From positions 1 to 61,896 of the forward strand of contig NZ_LVWI01000055.1 of the NCBI RefSeq assembly GCF_001909055.1: 61,896 nt of DNA, read 5' to 3'. The notes below the pieces were generated by a model. It searched no databases and had not been told where the DNA came from. It was given only the letters and a program-made list of their open reading frames with translations. This document shows, one piece after another, positions 1-8,371 of this stretch; positions within the stretch are counted from its first letter, which is position 1, and every line of letters starts with the position of its first letter. A program made the translations under genes and the position numbers. Origin of the DNA: Paenibacillus helianthi. GTDB lineage: Bacteria; Bacillota; Bacilli; Paenibacillales; Paenibacillaceae.

Positions 1-524
1 TGTAAAGGAGCAAGAAACGGCGTCCACCTCCTGAGAGGCCGAACGAAGGAATGTAAGGGCAAAGACCCCGCGTGACATGGGAGGGTAAGCCGTCAGGAGA
101 CAGGTGTGGATATCCAAAGTGCGATCACAGAACGTATCCTTGGGTTGGGGATGAATCCCCCGCTCTCTATTCCCGCCACCGGCTTCACCAGAAAATAATG
201 TCATCCTTACATGACTTCTCCAGCTCTCAATCTGTCTATGGCTGAAAATCTTAGAACGAGTGAGTAAACAAGAGTATTTATTAATTTATAGTGGGAGGAC
301 TATATAGGTAACTTCCCATTTACTTATTATACGTACTTCCCAATTACCTAAGTATTATGGTTTTGGCTGCTTTTACCGTGAATTGCAATTGGAGTTATGA
401 AGGTAAGAGGACATTAAACTAACGGGCAGCATAGTTTAATTAAAGTCGTTATTTATTGTCCGTGCTTAACTGTGTTCTGTTAGAATGCCATTAGATACTA
501 ATGTGGCATAAAGGAGGAATAAAG
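1..524. other. Left-edge non-coding stretch, possible structured RNA or element remnant
   Basis: No convincing gene is seen before the first acetyltransferase. Bases 1-240 are GC-richer than the AT-rich 240-524 part and hold runs that look structured: GTCAGGAGACAGGTG near 93-107 resembles the terminal motif of cobalamin riboswitches, and GGGGAT-GAA-TCCCCC near 147-161 is a small hairpin. The remaining conserved B12-box parts (for example a CACTG core) are not recognisable and no B12-related gene follows, so the identity stays open; a group II intron or mobile-element remnant is equally possible. From 240 to 500 the DNA looks like plain AT-rich intergenic sequence. Confidence 0.2.
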
Positions 525-935
525 TTGAGGATCGTTTTTGCAACTGACTCAGACTATGAATACATACGAAACCGTGACCCTCATATTTCAGAGAGCTTAA
601 TACTGTCAAAAATAAAGGGAAATGAGGTATACATTCTTCGTAATCCGGATGAAAGTAATATCGGATGGATGAGGTATGGATATTTTTGGGACAACACCCC
701 TTTCCTGAACATGATTTGGGTTGATGAACAATATCGAGGCAAGGGGGTAGGAAAGCAAGTTGTCTTTTTTTGGGAAGAACAAATGATACAAAAAGGCTTC
801 AATCTGGTTATGACGTCCACTCAGGCTGATGAAGGAGCCCAACATTTTTATAGAAAACTAGGCTACCAAGATGCAGGATGCTTAATACTTGATACACAAC
901 CTTTGGAAATACTCCTCACAAAAAACTTAATCTAA
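525..935 (+). CDS. GNAT family N-acetyltransferase
   Basis: This 136-residue protein is the usual length of a single-domain GCN5-related acetyltransferase, which moves an acetyl group from acetyl-CoA to an amine; the substrate is unknown. The acetyl-CoA loop is visible as R/Q-x-x-G-x-G/A in YRGKGVGKQVV (about residues 74-84), preceded by the beta-strand FLNMIWVDEQ and followed by the C-terminal AQHFYRKLGYQDAG typical of the family. The TTG start at 525 is preferred because AAGGAGG lies 7 bases upstream; an ATG at 501 has no ribosome-binding site. The gene is AT-rich compared with the bulk of the window, which hints at acquisition. The substrate class cannot be inferred from its neighbours. 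Confidence 0.85.
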   Translation: MRIVFATDSDYEYIRNRDPHISESLILSKIKGNEVYILRNPDESNIGWMRYGYFWDNTPFLNMIWVDEQYRGKGVGKQVVFFWEEQMIQKGFNLVMTSTQADEGAQHFYRKLGYQDAGCLILDTQPLEILLTKNLI

Positions 936-1006
936 CGGGAAACGATCGCTCAATAATACGTTATGTAAAATACACGCAAAGTAACTAAAAGAACGAAGTA
1001 AGTACA

Positions 1007-1144
1007 ATGCCAGAATACTCACGCATTCAAACTTATTTGAAGGGTAATGAGAATAACTATAATAAAGTAATTGACCAAATAAAGAAAAGCCGAAACCACT
1101 GGAAGAGAGGAATGATAAAACATGATAGAACTAAAAACAAATGA
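1007..1144 (+). CDS. Possible 45-residue small ORF, unrecognised
   Basis: A short open frame begins MPEYSRIQTYLKG and runs into the start of the next acetyltransferase gene in another frame. It is rich in Lys, Asn and Tyr, has no membrane segment and no good ribosome-binding site (only a weak GAAGTAAG upstream). It may be a decayed gene end or chance. It is reported because it fills most of the 186-base gap between two acetyltransferases and has protein-like composition. Confidence 0.18.
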   Translation: MPEYSRIQTYLKGNENNYNKVIDQIKKSRNHWKRGMIKHDRTKNK

Positions 1145-1970
1145 GTACTACAAGATAAGTCATCTTATAGCTCATAAAGAAGAAGAATTTATTTTTGTCT
1201 TTGTTCAATCTGTTATTGATCTTAATCAAAGAGGAACGATATTCGTTAATAATTTTGACAATCCCACTGCCGGATTAGTTGCTTGTCGTGGGGGGAAGTA
1301 TTATCTTTTTGGAGATGAAGAAGATCAAACTTTCAATCGCTCCTTGCTTGATTTTTTATCCAATCCCGATAACCACGCTAATTTTTATGATTTATATTTT
1401 TCTTCAAGTACTTGGCTCTCTATTATTAAAGCCCCATTGAATGACAATACAGTAGAGTTAAGAAGAACCCATTATATTTTTAGTGACACTACAACAGCCC
1501 CTGATGAACAACATGTTCAATCTGGAGCATTCCCTTTAACGAGAATTAATGAGAAGTTATATGAAAGATATGTAAAGGAAATTGATGATTCGTATGCCTT
1601 GCTTTGGGATTCAGCGGAGGTATATCTTGAAAGAGCATTTGGTTACTGTTTTTTGAATGAATCTGGTTTTGTAAGCGCATGTAACACCTTCTATTTGGGT
1701 GGAGGGTATATTGAACCAGACATAATTACACTTTCAGATTACAGGAAACAAGGTTTGGCTCTTACTCTGTGTCAGGAATTTATTAAACAAAGTAGGCAAC
1801 GTAAGTTAATTCCTTATTGGGATTGTGATTCTGGTAATAATGCATCTAACCAGTTGGCTAGTAAATTAGGCTTTAATAAAGTTGGGGAAGTGCCGATATT
1901 ATGGTGGCATGAAAACAAGCAAGTCATTTCAAATTATTTAATAAATTATAACTACAACAGTTTGGGGTAG
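1122..1970 (+). CDS. GNAT family acetyltransferase, two-part form (GNAT_acetyltran type)
   Basis: The 282-residue protein has an N-terminal region with no clear motif and a C-terminal acetyltransferase fold. The acetyl-CoA loop reads SDYRKQGLALTLCQEF (about residues 205-220), followed by IPYWDCDSGNNASNQLASKLGF, the Asn-rich helix and LGF turn typical of this subfamily. It is expected to acetylate a small molecule; the substrate is unknown. GAGAGG lies upstream of ATG 1122. It is AT-rich like the preceding acetyltransferase. Its 3' end overlaps the convergent regulator gene by 33 bases, leaving no room for a terminator. Confidence 0.8.
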   Translation: MIELKTNEYYKISHLIAHKEEEFIFVFVQSVIDLNQRGTIFVNNFDNPTAGLVACRGGKYYLFGDEEDQTFNRSLLDFLSNPDNHANFYDLYFSSSTWLSIIKAPLNDNTVELRRTHYIFSDTTTAPDEQHVQSGAFPLTRINEKLYERYVKEIDDSYALLWDSAEVYLERAFGYCFLNESGFVSACNTFYLGGGYIEPDIITLSDYRKQGLALTLCQEFIKQSRQRKLIPYWDCDSGNNASNQLASKLGFNKVGEVPILWWHENKQVISNYLINYNYNSLG

Positions 1971-2825
1971 TACCAGCGTAGCTGTCATCAGGGGCAAGGC
2001 CGCTTCAAGAAATTCCTTTAATTTGTGCTTTGTAGGCGTACCCGTGACAGGCGTATAGATACAGAAATGAAGGTCCGTATTGCCGTTCAGTCTGACGAAG
2101 GTGTTGATTTCAAACGCCAGCTCGCCTGCCCGATGGTTCAGGATGAACCGGCTCGCCTTTTTCTGCTGGATGTCGTGCAGCCGCCACAGGGTGCCGAATT
2201 CCTCGCATTCTTCTGCCAAACGTTCGACCGTATCCCTGAACCAAGCGTCACCTGTATGACGATCGTAATACGATCGAAACACCGCCACGGAGTTTGATGC
2301 AAATTCTCCCCAGTTCAAAATATGATTGCGGAAATACGGGTTCACGAAGAATATCCTTATGAGGACGCGTTCCTGGTCGGACATCGACTGAAAGTCGGTG
2401 ATGATCTCACAAGCCGCCCGGTTCCACGCGAGCACTTCCGTTCTGTCATTGGCGATAAAAGCCGGGTAAGCCACTTGGTCGATAATGTCTTGCCACTCGG
2501 AATTTACACTATCCGTCCCCGGAGGAGGCACATCGGGCTTCTCCGAACTCCACAATTGGAGCAAATGCAGCCGTTCATCCGGGGATAATTGAAGCGCCCT
2601 TCCGATGCTTTCAATAACTTCCTTGGAAGCCGCCACCTCCCGCCCTTGCTCCAGCCATGTATAATAAGTGACACTCACTCCGGCTAGTATGGCAACCTCT
2701 TCCCTCCGAAGCCCCGGAGTTCTCCTACGGCCGAACGAATTCGGAATCCCGGCTTGTTCAGGCTGAAGGCGTTCCCTGCGGGACTTCAGAAATTCGCCCA
2801 AGACCTTAAATCTGCTGCTTTCCAT
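1938..2825 (-). CDS. XRE-type transcriptional regulator with MmyB-like ligand domain
   Basis: The 295-residue protein carries an N-terminal helix-turn-helix (about residues 8-70: FLKSRRERL, then RRTPGLRREEVAILAGVSVTYYTWLEQG). That RRTPGLRREEVA signature is typical of the MmyB-like family, in which the C-terminal PAS-like domain binds a fatty acid or similar ligand. The region EVLAWNRAACEIITDF and the later VRLNGNTDLHFCIYTPVTGTPT fit that domain. Start chosen at the Met 11 codons downstream of the longest frame: AAGGAGG lies 12 bases before it and would otherwise be inside the coding sequence. Such regulators usually control a divergent oxidoreductase gene; here the divergent side holds only a decayed frame, so the target may have been lost. 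Confidence 0.85.
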   Translation of the reverse strand: MESSRFKVLGEFLKSRRERLQPEQAGIPNSFGRRRTPGLRREEVAILAGVSVTYYTWLEQGREVAASKEVIESIGRALQLSPDERLHLLQLWSSEKPDVPPPGTDSVNSEWQDIIDQVAYPAFIANDRTEVLAWNRAACEIITDFQSMSDQERVLIRIFFVNPYFRNHILNWGEFASNSVAVFRSYYDRHTGDAWFRDTVERLAEECEEFGTLWRLHDIQQKKASRFILNHRAGELAFEINTFVRLNGNTDLHFCIYTPVTGTPTKHKLKEFLEAALPLMTATLVLPQTVVVIIY

Positions 2826-2846
2826 AGAAATGTCAATCCTCCTTGA

Positions 2847-3011
2847 CCTCATCATGTGGTGCCCTTCGACCGTTCAGACATCTTGACACTACTCATTAAT
2901 AGCATCGAACTTCGCTTGGCAGATGACACTGAGCTAGCCGGTAATCTCTCGGATGCCTCGTTCATGCGGTTTGGATATGCTGAACCTCATGCTGCCAACC
3001 TTATTCTCTAG
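2847..3011 (+). pseudogene. Decayed coding remnant, C-terminal piece
   Basis: In one forward frame 54 codons are open up to a TAG at 3009, with protein-like composition: HHVVPFDRSD near the start and FMRFGYAEPHAANLIL at the end. There is no start codon with a ribosome-binding site, and a stop lies immediately upstream at 2844. Divergent to an MmyB-type regulator is where an oxidoreductase target gene would normally stand, so this may be the tail of such a gene. The protein family was not recognised, and chance cannot be ruled out. Confidence 0.25.
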
Positions 3012-3124
3012 AAAAGCGATGGTGAATCAAATGATATCGTTCCCAAAACCACTTATTCCAACAAGTTCCCCGGTCTTCGCCCCGTTAGTCTTTAGGATGA
3101 TTTTTCCTGATATGGAGGCGAAAA

Positions 3125-3150
3125 TGTAACTTTTGGCGAATTCATACGTG
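3125..3150 (+). promoter_or_regulatory. ECF-type (SigM-like) autoregulatory promoter
   Basis: TGTAAC at 3125-3130 and CGTG at 3147-3150 are separated by 16 bases, matching the Bacillus ECF consensus (TGAAAC/TGCAAC - N16 - CGT). It lies 22 bases before the ATG of the SigM-like sigma gene, which implies autoregulation and rules out the TTG at 3133 as a start, since that codon lies inside the promoter. Confidence 0.7.
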
Positions 3151-3171
3151 GATAGGGTAAGGGGGGAGGGA

Positions 3172-3675
3172 ATGGAGCCGAATTCGCTGGATGAGCTGTA
3201 TCAGATCTATGTTCAGGATATATACATCTATTTGCGCTCCCTTTGTCATGATCATCACCTTGCCGAGGATCTGATGCAGGAGACCTTTTACCGTGCCTAT
3301 CTGTACCTGGAAAACTGCCCGGAAGATAAGATAAAGCCCTGGCTGTTCCGTGTTGCGTACAATGCTTTTGTGGATGATATGCGTAAAGCGAAGAGGAGCA
3401 TCATTACAGATGCGGATTATTTCAATAAGCTGGTCCACCCGGATACTACAGAGGGAACGCTGCTTCGTCAGGAACGTTTGGAGGAGGTAGCATTGTCTGT
3501 AGACCAGCTTCCGGAGAGGCAGCGTCATGCGCTTTTGCTGCATGAAGTGCATGGAATGTCTTATTTTGAAGCGTCAGAGATCATGGCGATCGGACTGTCC
3601 CAATACAAAATACTCGTATTCCGCGCCAGACAAACGCTGCGTGAAGTGGAGTGGAGGAGGAACGGCAATGAGTGA
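3172..3675 (+). CDS. sigM: ECF RNA polymerase sigma factor, SigM-like
   Basis: The 167-residue protein has region 2 with LDELYQIYVQDIYIYLRSL and HLAEDLMQETFYRAYLYL, the linker KPWLFRVAYNAFVDDMRK, and region 4 with QLPERQRHALLLHEVHGMSYFEASEIM plus RARQTLRE. The text closely follows B. subtilis SigM, a stress sigma factor controlling cell-envelope genes. ATG 3172 follows GGGGGAGGG. The anti-sigma gene overlaps its end by 8 bases, the usual translational coupling. An ECF promoter just upstream suggests positive autoregulation. Orthology to SigM rather than a related ECF is inferred from sequence resemblance and the partner type. Confidence 0.85.
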   Translation: MEPNSLDELYQIYVQDIYIYLRSLCHDHHLAEDLMQETFYRAYLYLENCPEDKIKPWLFRVAYNAFVDDMRKAKRSIITDADYFNKLVHPDTTEGTLLRQERLEEVALSVDQLPERQRHALLLHEVHGMSYFEASEIMAIGLSQYKILVFRARQTLREVEWRRNGNE

Positions 3676-4858
3676 GGAGTTCAAGGAGAAGCTGCGGAAA
3701 TACAGTGAAGGCAAGCTGCCGGAAGCAGAACGCAAAGAAATGGAGCACGAGCTGGAGAAGCTGGAGGCATACCAGGTCTATCTGGAGGAGCAGATGGAGC
3801 AGGAGGATCAGCCACCCGGGTGGCGAAAAGAAACCCTTTCCCCTCAGTCAGCTCCGCCGCCAGGCAAGGCCAAAAAAATAATCCGCCGGGGTAAATGGAA
3901 AGCGCGGATTGTAAATACGTTTACCGTGCTCGCGGCACTTCTGGCTTTTATGATCATTAGTACCATAATTACTACACTATTCTATAGCACAGGTGACCGG
4001 ACAGACATCTACCGTGATGTTGTGTCCTCCGCCATAGCCGTCTCCCGGCCCAATACGATAGTAAATCTGAGTGCAAACGTCAAGAACCTTTTTAGAATGG
4101 AGTTATCTGGAAGGCTGCAGAAGCAAATCGGCGGGGAGCAGGTGGATGCCGGGGAATATACGCAGAATTATCTTTTCGGGTTGTCCGGTCCAGGTATGAT
4201 GAATTGGACGGATATGAGGAACGCCGGGAATTATTATTTCTATTACCCGGATAAGGCAGCGGGCTCCGGCGGGGGAGTGGATGACCGTGCAGAGTGGACG
4301 AAGCTGCAAAAGCTTCCCGAAGGCACAGTGGCCGAAGCCTACTTGTCTTTCGATCAATTGTTCACTACAGATACGCTGCTGAAAAAGCTTGAACCGCTGA
4401 ATCTGCTGCCTGTGTGGTTTGCTGCCGATATCGGCCCGATGTCCGGAAGCGCGGTTGCCACTGCTCCACTCGGGTTCCCTTACATGCCCATGTGGCATGA
4501 GTCTGATGCGAAAGTTCTGCAGGAATCCAAGGAAAAGACAGGCTGGTTCAGCAGCGTGAGCTCCAGAAGTGTGGCGTATCCGTCCGTTGAATCCTACGGG
4601 GATGGCAAACTGCGGGACGAGAACTTCATCAAGACGCTGCAGCTTCTGCAGCAGCATAACTCGCTCACCCTCAAGGCTGCCCCATTCCTCCAATTGGACG
4701 GAGCGCTCAGCTATCTGCAGAAGCACGGAGTTCAGCTCTATGGAGCTGTTGTCACCGGACCGGTAAAGGAATTGTTAAAGCTAAAAGAGGAACCCTGGGT
4801 CAGCCATATCCGTATCGGGGAAGTGCGTCTATGGAACTGGCGGGACCGGGGGAAATGA
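3668..4858 (+). CDS. Membrane anti-sigma factor (sigma regulator N/C type, YhdL-like)
   Basis: The 396-residue protein begins with a charged cytoplasmic helix region (MSEEFKEKLRKYSEGKL..., about residues 1-80) that should hold the sigma factor. One membrane segment follows (IVNTFTVLAALLAFMIISTI, about 93-115) and then a ~280-residue extracytoplasmic part ending LKEEPWVSHIRIGEVRLWNW, typical of the sigma-regulator C-terminal domain in B. subtilis YhdL. ATG 3668 overlaps the sigma stop by 8 bases. In B. subtilis the sigM operon also holds yhdK; no such gene follows here. It presumably releases the sigma factor on envelope stress; the signal is not evident. Confidence 0.8.
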   Translation: MSEEFKEKLRKYSEGKLPEAERKEMEHELEKLEAYQVYLEEQMEQEDQPPGWRKETLSPQSAPPPGKAKKIIRRGKWKARIVNTFTVLAALLAFMIISTIITTLFYSTGDRTDIYRDVVSSAIAVSRPNTIVNLSANVKNLFRMELSGRLQKQIGGEQVDAGEYTQNYLFGLSGPGMMNWTDMRNAGNYYFYYPDKAAGSGGGVDDRAEWTKLQKLPEGTVAEAYLSFDQLFTTDTLLKKLEPLNLLPVWFAADIGPMSGSAVATAPLGFPYMPMWHESDAKVLQESKEKTGWFSSVSSRSVAYPSVESYGDGKLRDENFIKTLQLLQQHNSLTLKAAPFLQLDGALSYLQKHGVQLYGAVVTGPVKELLKLKEEPWVSHIRIGEVRLWNWRDRGK

Positions 4859-4983
4859 ACAGTTGATATAAGCCGTTTCTGCGCTTTATGAAATCCTCAC
4901 TGTAACTGCTGTACTTGCTTCTCGATCCTACAGATCGTACAATTATCTGAAAATTAGGTTTCGCAGATTAGGAGCTGAAGCAG

Positions 4984-5490
4984 ATGAAGGTAGGAGTGGT
5001 ATCGGATACGCATCTCTCAAGCAGAGCCAAGGGGCTGCCATCCGTGCTTATGGAGGAATTCAGCAAGGTGGATATCATTCTCCATCTGGGCGATTGGGTG
5101 TCGCTGGAGATTTATGATCTTCTGGCAGAGCTGGCCCCGGTGGAGGGGATCGCCGGCAATAACGACGGAGGAGAGATAATCAAGCGGTTCGGGGAGCGCA
5201 AGGTCGTTACGCTCGAAGGCAAGCGGATCGGAATGATTCATGGACATGCCCCCTATTCGCGCAAGGGAACCGACGGCAATGCGCTGCTTGCTTTTGAAGG
5301 AGAGCAGGTAGACTGCATTCTCTTCGGCCATTCGCACCAGCCGCTGCTGCGGCAGGAGGGTGAGATACTGCTGTTCAATCCCGGATCACCTACAGACAAG
5401 CGGCGGGAGAAACAATACTCTTTCGGCCTCCTCGATATTGAAGAAGGCAAAATCAGCGCACGCCATATTTTCTACGATTCTAAGGAATAA
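4984..5490 (+). CDS. YfcE-type metallophosphoesterase
   Basis: This 168-residue single-domain calcineurin-like phosphodiesterase shows the full metal-binding set: DTHL (residues 8-11), LGDW (about 35), GNND (about 58), HGH (about 86) and FGHSH (about 118), followed by NPGSPTDKR. The family (E. coli YfcE, MJ0936) hydrolyses phosphodiesters in vitro with Mn2+, and physiological substrates are unknown. AGGAG precedes the ATG. The HAD phosphatase 34 bases downstream is probably cotranscribed. Confidence 0.88.
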   Translation: MKVGVVSDTHLSSRAKGLPSVLMEEFSKVDIILHLGDWVSLEIYDLLAELAPVEGIAGNNDGGEIIKRFGERKVVTLEGKRIGMIHGHAPYSRKGTDGNALLAFEGEQVDCILFGHSHQPLLRQEGEILLFNPGSPTDKRREKQYSFGLLDIEEGKISARHIFYDSKE

Positions 5491-5524
5491 TTACATTTGT
5501 GAAAAGAAAGTTAGGAGCGTTAAC

Positions 5525-6238
5525 GTGGATAACAGCAATGGGAAGCTAGCCATATTTTTTGATCTGGATGATACACTGTACGACCATCTGGTGCCTTTCC
5601 GGGAGGCGGTGCGCGAGGTACTGCAGCCGGACGAGACCTATTTGATCTATGCGGATCTCTTCTACAAGGTAAGACATCATAGTGATTTGCTCTGGCCGAA
5701 GTATCTGCGGGGCGAGCTTGCGTTAGAAGAAACGCGGGTGCGGCGGCTGGAGCTGGCTTTTGCGGAATATGGCATAGAACTGGAACGCGAACAGGCGGTG
5801 AAGATACAGGCAGCCTATATCGGCCGACAGTACAGTATTAAGATGATTGAGGGCGCGGCTGAGCAGCTTCAGCGGTTCATCTCCCTCGGCCACAAAGTAG
5901 GCATCATTACGAACGGCCCGCAGGACCATCAGATGAGCAAGCTGCGCGGACTCGGCGTAGACAAGCTGATCCCTGAGAATATGATCTTTATCTCGGATGC
6001 GGTTGGACTGGCTAAGCCAGACCCGGCAATTTTTGCCCATGTGAATAAGGTAACAGGGACAACGGCCGAGCATTCACTCTACGTAGGAGATACGTGGGAT
6101 AATGATGTGGTTGGTGCGCTTGCGGCAGGCTGGAAGGTGTGCTGGTATAATCCCCGCGGCCGTCAGCCGGGAACGGAGCATAAGCCAAGCCATATTTTCA
6201 CCAGTTACCGGGAATTCAGCGAGCTTCCATTGATTTGA
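5525..6238 (+). CDS. HAD-superfamily hydrolase (subfamily IA, YjjG/nucleotidase-like)
   Basis: The 237-residue protein has HAD motif I FFDLDDTLYDH (about residues 11-21), motif II IITNG (about 121), motif III lysine in GLAKPDPAIF (about 160) and motif IV YVGDTWDNDVVGA (about 185). The helical cap between motifs I and II marks subfamily IA. Members dephosphorylate nucleotides or other small phosphates; the substrate is not predictable. GTG 5525 is chosen because TTAGGAG lies 7-8 bases upstream and homology starts at once; longer frames overlap the preceding gene. A terminator follows the stop. Confidence 0.85.
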   Translation: MDNSNGKLAIFFDLDDTLYDHLVPFREAVREVLQPDETYLIYADLFYKVRHHSDLLWPKYLRGELALEETRVRRLELAFAEYGIELEREQAVKIQAAYIGRQYSIKMIEGAAEQLQRFISLGHKVGIITNGPQDHQMSKLRGLGVDKLIPENMIFISDAVGLAKPDPAIFAHVNKVTGTTAEHSLYVGDTWDNDVVGALAAGWKVCWYNPRGRQPGTEHKPSHIFTSYREFSELPLI

Positions 6239-6270
6239 ATCCCCATCCTTATATACTATACGCAGCAAAA

Positions 6271-6304
6271 AGAAAGCGGCGGAGCCCAGGCTCTGCCGCT
6301 TTTG
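6271..6304. terminator. Bidirectional intrinsic terminator between convergent genes
   Basis: AGCGGCGGAG and CTCTGCCGCT form a 10-bp stem (one G-T pair) flanked by AAAAAGAA and TTTT. It serves the HAD gene on the plus strand and apbE on the minus strand. Confidence 0.8.
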
Positions 6305-6337
6305 CTGTTATCTGCTGATTCTACTAACAGGTGATAT

Positions 6338-7447
6338 TTAATTGGCAAAAGTGTACGTAGGATCAGTCAGCTGCAATCGATCCCGCAGTCCCGAGGTCGC
6401 GTAAATCTTGTTGTCGTCCGTGATGAAGAAGGCATCGATTTTTTCCGGCAGCGACTCAAGATATTTCATGCCGTCCTTCAGACCCATGAGAAACACCCCG
6501 GTGGATAGGGCATCCGCATCCGTTGCATTGGGGCTCATAATCGTAATGCTTTTCAGCCCGTTCTGGGATGGGAAGCCAGTACGCGGATCAAGAATGTGAT
6601 GATAACGCACACCATCCTGTATGAAGAAACGTTCGTATACACCAGAGGCGTCGATGACTTCGTCAGAAATCTTAATGGTTCCCAGCTGCGTACCCCGGCT
6701 CTGGTCAGGGTCCTGCAGACCAATGTTCCATGGAGTGCCGTTAGGCTTGTTGCCCAGGGCAATAATGCTGCTGCCCCCAAGGTTGATCATCGCGCTGTCC
6801 AGACCCTGCTTTTTCAAATAATCTGCAATCCGGTCGGCTGCATACCCTTTGCCGATCCCGCCCATATCCAGCACCATGCCTTCTTTGGCCAGCTTAACCG
6901 TTTTCGCGGCATCGTCCACAATTACATCTTTATAGTTGGTCAAGGCTTTGGCTTTGTCGATATCCGCCTGAGGTGGAACCGATTCTCCGCCGCTGCCGAT
7001 ATTCCAGAGATCTACAAGCGGACCGATGGTCGGATCGAACAGCCCATTCATTTTTTCGGCATATTTCAGCGACTGCTTGACAATATCCAGCGTTTCATCG
7101 GAGACAACAACGGCTTCTTTACCAGCAGCTTTATTCACGGCATATAGTTCTCCACCTTCTTTAGTCCGGCTGAACTCTTTATCCATGCGCTCCAGCATTT
7201 GCTGAATGTCATCCATATTTTTCTGTTCTGCCTTGTCGCCGAACACCTTGATATTCACGACAGTATCATAAATATAAAACGTCTGCTCCAGGGATTTCGT
7301 TCCCCCATCCGTAGCAACCTTTGCACCGCCGGAGGTTTCTTTGGGACTGCTGTTCTTGTCCTTATTATTGCTGCAGGCTGAGACAGCAAGAGCCATGACA
7401 ATGACGAGAGCGAACAGGACAAGTGCCGATTTTTTGTTCTTAAACAT
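6338..7447 (-). CDS. apbE: FAD:protein FMN transferase (ApbE lipoprotein)
   Basis: The 369-residue protein begins with a lipoprotein signal peptide ending in LAVSAC (Cys about 25), so it is anchored on the outer face of the membrane. The ApbE domain covers about residues 50-360: FYIYDTVVNIKVFGD, then LDMGGIGKGYAADRI with the FAD-binding GKGYA, MINLGGSSIIALGN, and RYHHILDPRTGFPSQN followed by SITIMSPNATDADALST. The family attaches FMN covalently to Thr/Ser of partner flavoproteins such as extracellular electron-transfer subunits. No obvious flavin-accepting partner is in the window. It is a single gene with its own terminator. Confidence 0.93.
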   Translation of the reverse strand: MFKNKKSALVLFALVIVMALAVSACSNNKDKNSSPKETSGGAKVATDGGTKSLEQTFYIYDTVVNIKVFGDKAEQKNMDDIQQMLERMDKEFSRTKEGGELYAVNKAAGKEAVVVSDETLDIVKQSLKYAEKMNGLFDPTIGPLVDLWNIGSGGESVPPQADIDKAKALTNYKDVIVDDAAKTVKLAKEGMVLDMGGIGKGYAADRIADYLKKQGLDSAMINLGGSSIIALGNKPNGTPWNIGLQDPDQSRGTQLGTIKISDEVIDASGVYERFFIQDGVRYHHILDPRTGFPSQNGLKSITIMSPNATDADALSTGVFLMGLKDGMKYLESLPEKIDAFFITDDNKIYATSGLRDRLQLTDPTYTFAN

Positions 7448-7591
7448 ATTCCACCATCCATAAAGTTAGTTTCTTGATCACATCTTTTTTATCATACCCC
7501 AGATATGGAGGCAATGGATACTTATTTCATAACATTTTGGGCATAAGAAATAGATGAGATTCATACACCAGAGTGAATTTAATTAAAATTG

Positions 7592-7656
7592 TTGTCATTT
7601 GGGCGCAGACATGTTAAATTGTTTTATGACCGACTGACCAAAATAAAAATTTAGTC
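7592..7656 (+). promoter_or_regulatory. Promoter and likely TetR operator of the tetR-yhgE pair
   Basis: TTGTCA (7592-7597), a 17-base spacer and TAAATT (7615-7620) form a vegetative promoter. Downstream, GACCAAAAT and ATTTAGTC (7636-7656) form an imperfect inverted repeat, and a further AGAC half-site follows. The position between promoter and gene suits an autorepressor operator. Confidence 0.5.
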
Positions 7657-7696
7657 AAAATTAGACTGATTCTTTAGAAGGAAAGGAGCTTGAACC

Positions 7697-8269
7697 ATGT
7701 CCATCGACCGCAAAGCATTAATCCTGCAGGCGGCGACAAAGTCCTTTGTGCAGTTTGGCTATAAAGCCACGACTATGGATCAAGTGTCCAAGATCGCCAA
7801 TGTAGGTAAGGGTACGATTTATACCTTTTTCAAAACCAAGGAAGAGCTGTTTGAGGAAATTCTGGACAAGGCCTCCCAGGAGCTGACCTCGGTTATGAAC
7901 CGTTTGGCTTCAGAAGATCACACGTTTACTCAAAAGCTGCTCAATCTGCTTGACTCCATTTTGGAATTCCGCTCGGACCATGAGCTGTTCGTCAAGCTGG
8001 CGCAGGAGGTGCGCGATATCGGTACCGTCCAGGCACTTGAAGGGGTCAAACGGATGGAGGAATATGCGCTCGATTTTCTGCGGCAACAGATTGAGCGTGC
8101 CATCCAGCGGGAAGAAGTGAAGCCGTGTGATCCAAGTGTGGTGGCGTTTATGATCCTGCGTTTATATCTGGCTTTGACTACTGAATGGAACAAAGGGCAT
8201 GAGCCCCTGGACAAAAACCGGATTAAGGAGCACATGATTTTGTTTATTTCGAAGGGTATTCTCGTGTAG
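7697..8269 (+). CDS. TetR/AcrR family regulator (YhgD-like)
   Basis: The 190-residue protein has the TetR helix-turn-helix at about residues 8-55 (ILQAATKSFVQFGYKATTMDQVSKIANVGKGTIYTFFKTKEELF) and an all-helical ligand/dimer domain after it. AAAGGAG precedes the ATG. It stands 102 bases before a YhgE/Pip-domain membrane protein in the same direction, the same pairing as B. subtilis yhgD-yhgE, so it probably represses that gene and itself through the inverted repeat upstream. Confidence 0.88.
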   Translation: MSIDRKALILQAATKSFVQFGYKATTMDQVSKIANVGKGTIYTFFKTKEELFEEILDKASQELTSVMNRLASEDHTFTQKLLNLLDSILEFRSDHELFVKLAQEVRDIGTVQALEGVKRMEEYALDFLRQQIERAIQREEVKPCDPSVVAFMILRLYLALTTEWNKGHEPLDKNRIKEHMILFISKGILV

Positions 8270-8371
8270 AAGCCAAGCCACCCGGCCTGAAAAGGCTATT
8301 TTTTTCCGATAATAATGATTGATTGTGAAAATTTTCATGAACTTACAAAAAAGAGATAGAAGGTGCCGGCA

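Noticed and set aside
60..110. Cobalamin riboswitch
   Set aside because: Only the GTCAGGAGACAGG motif fits; the B12 box core and a B12-related gene are missing.
5360..5524. N-terminal extension of the HAD phosphatase
   Set aside because: It overlaps the phosphoesterase gene and the true start has a good ribosome-binding site at GTG 5525.
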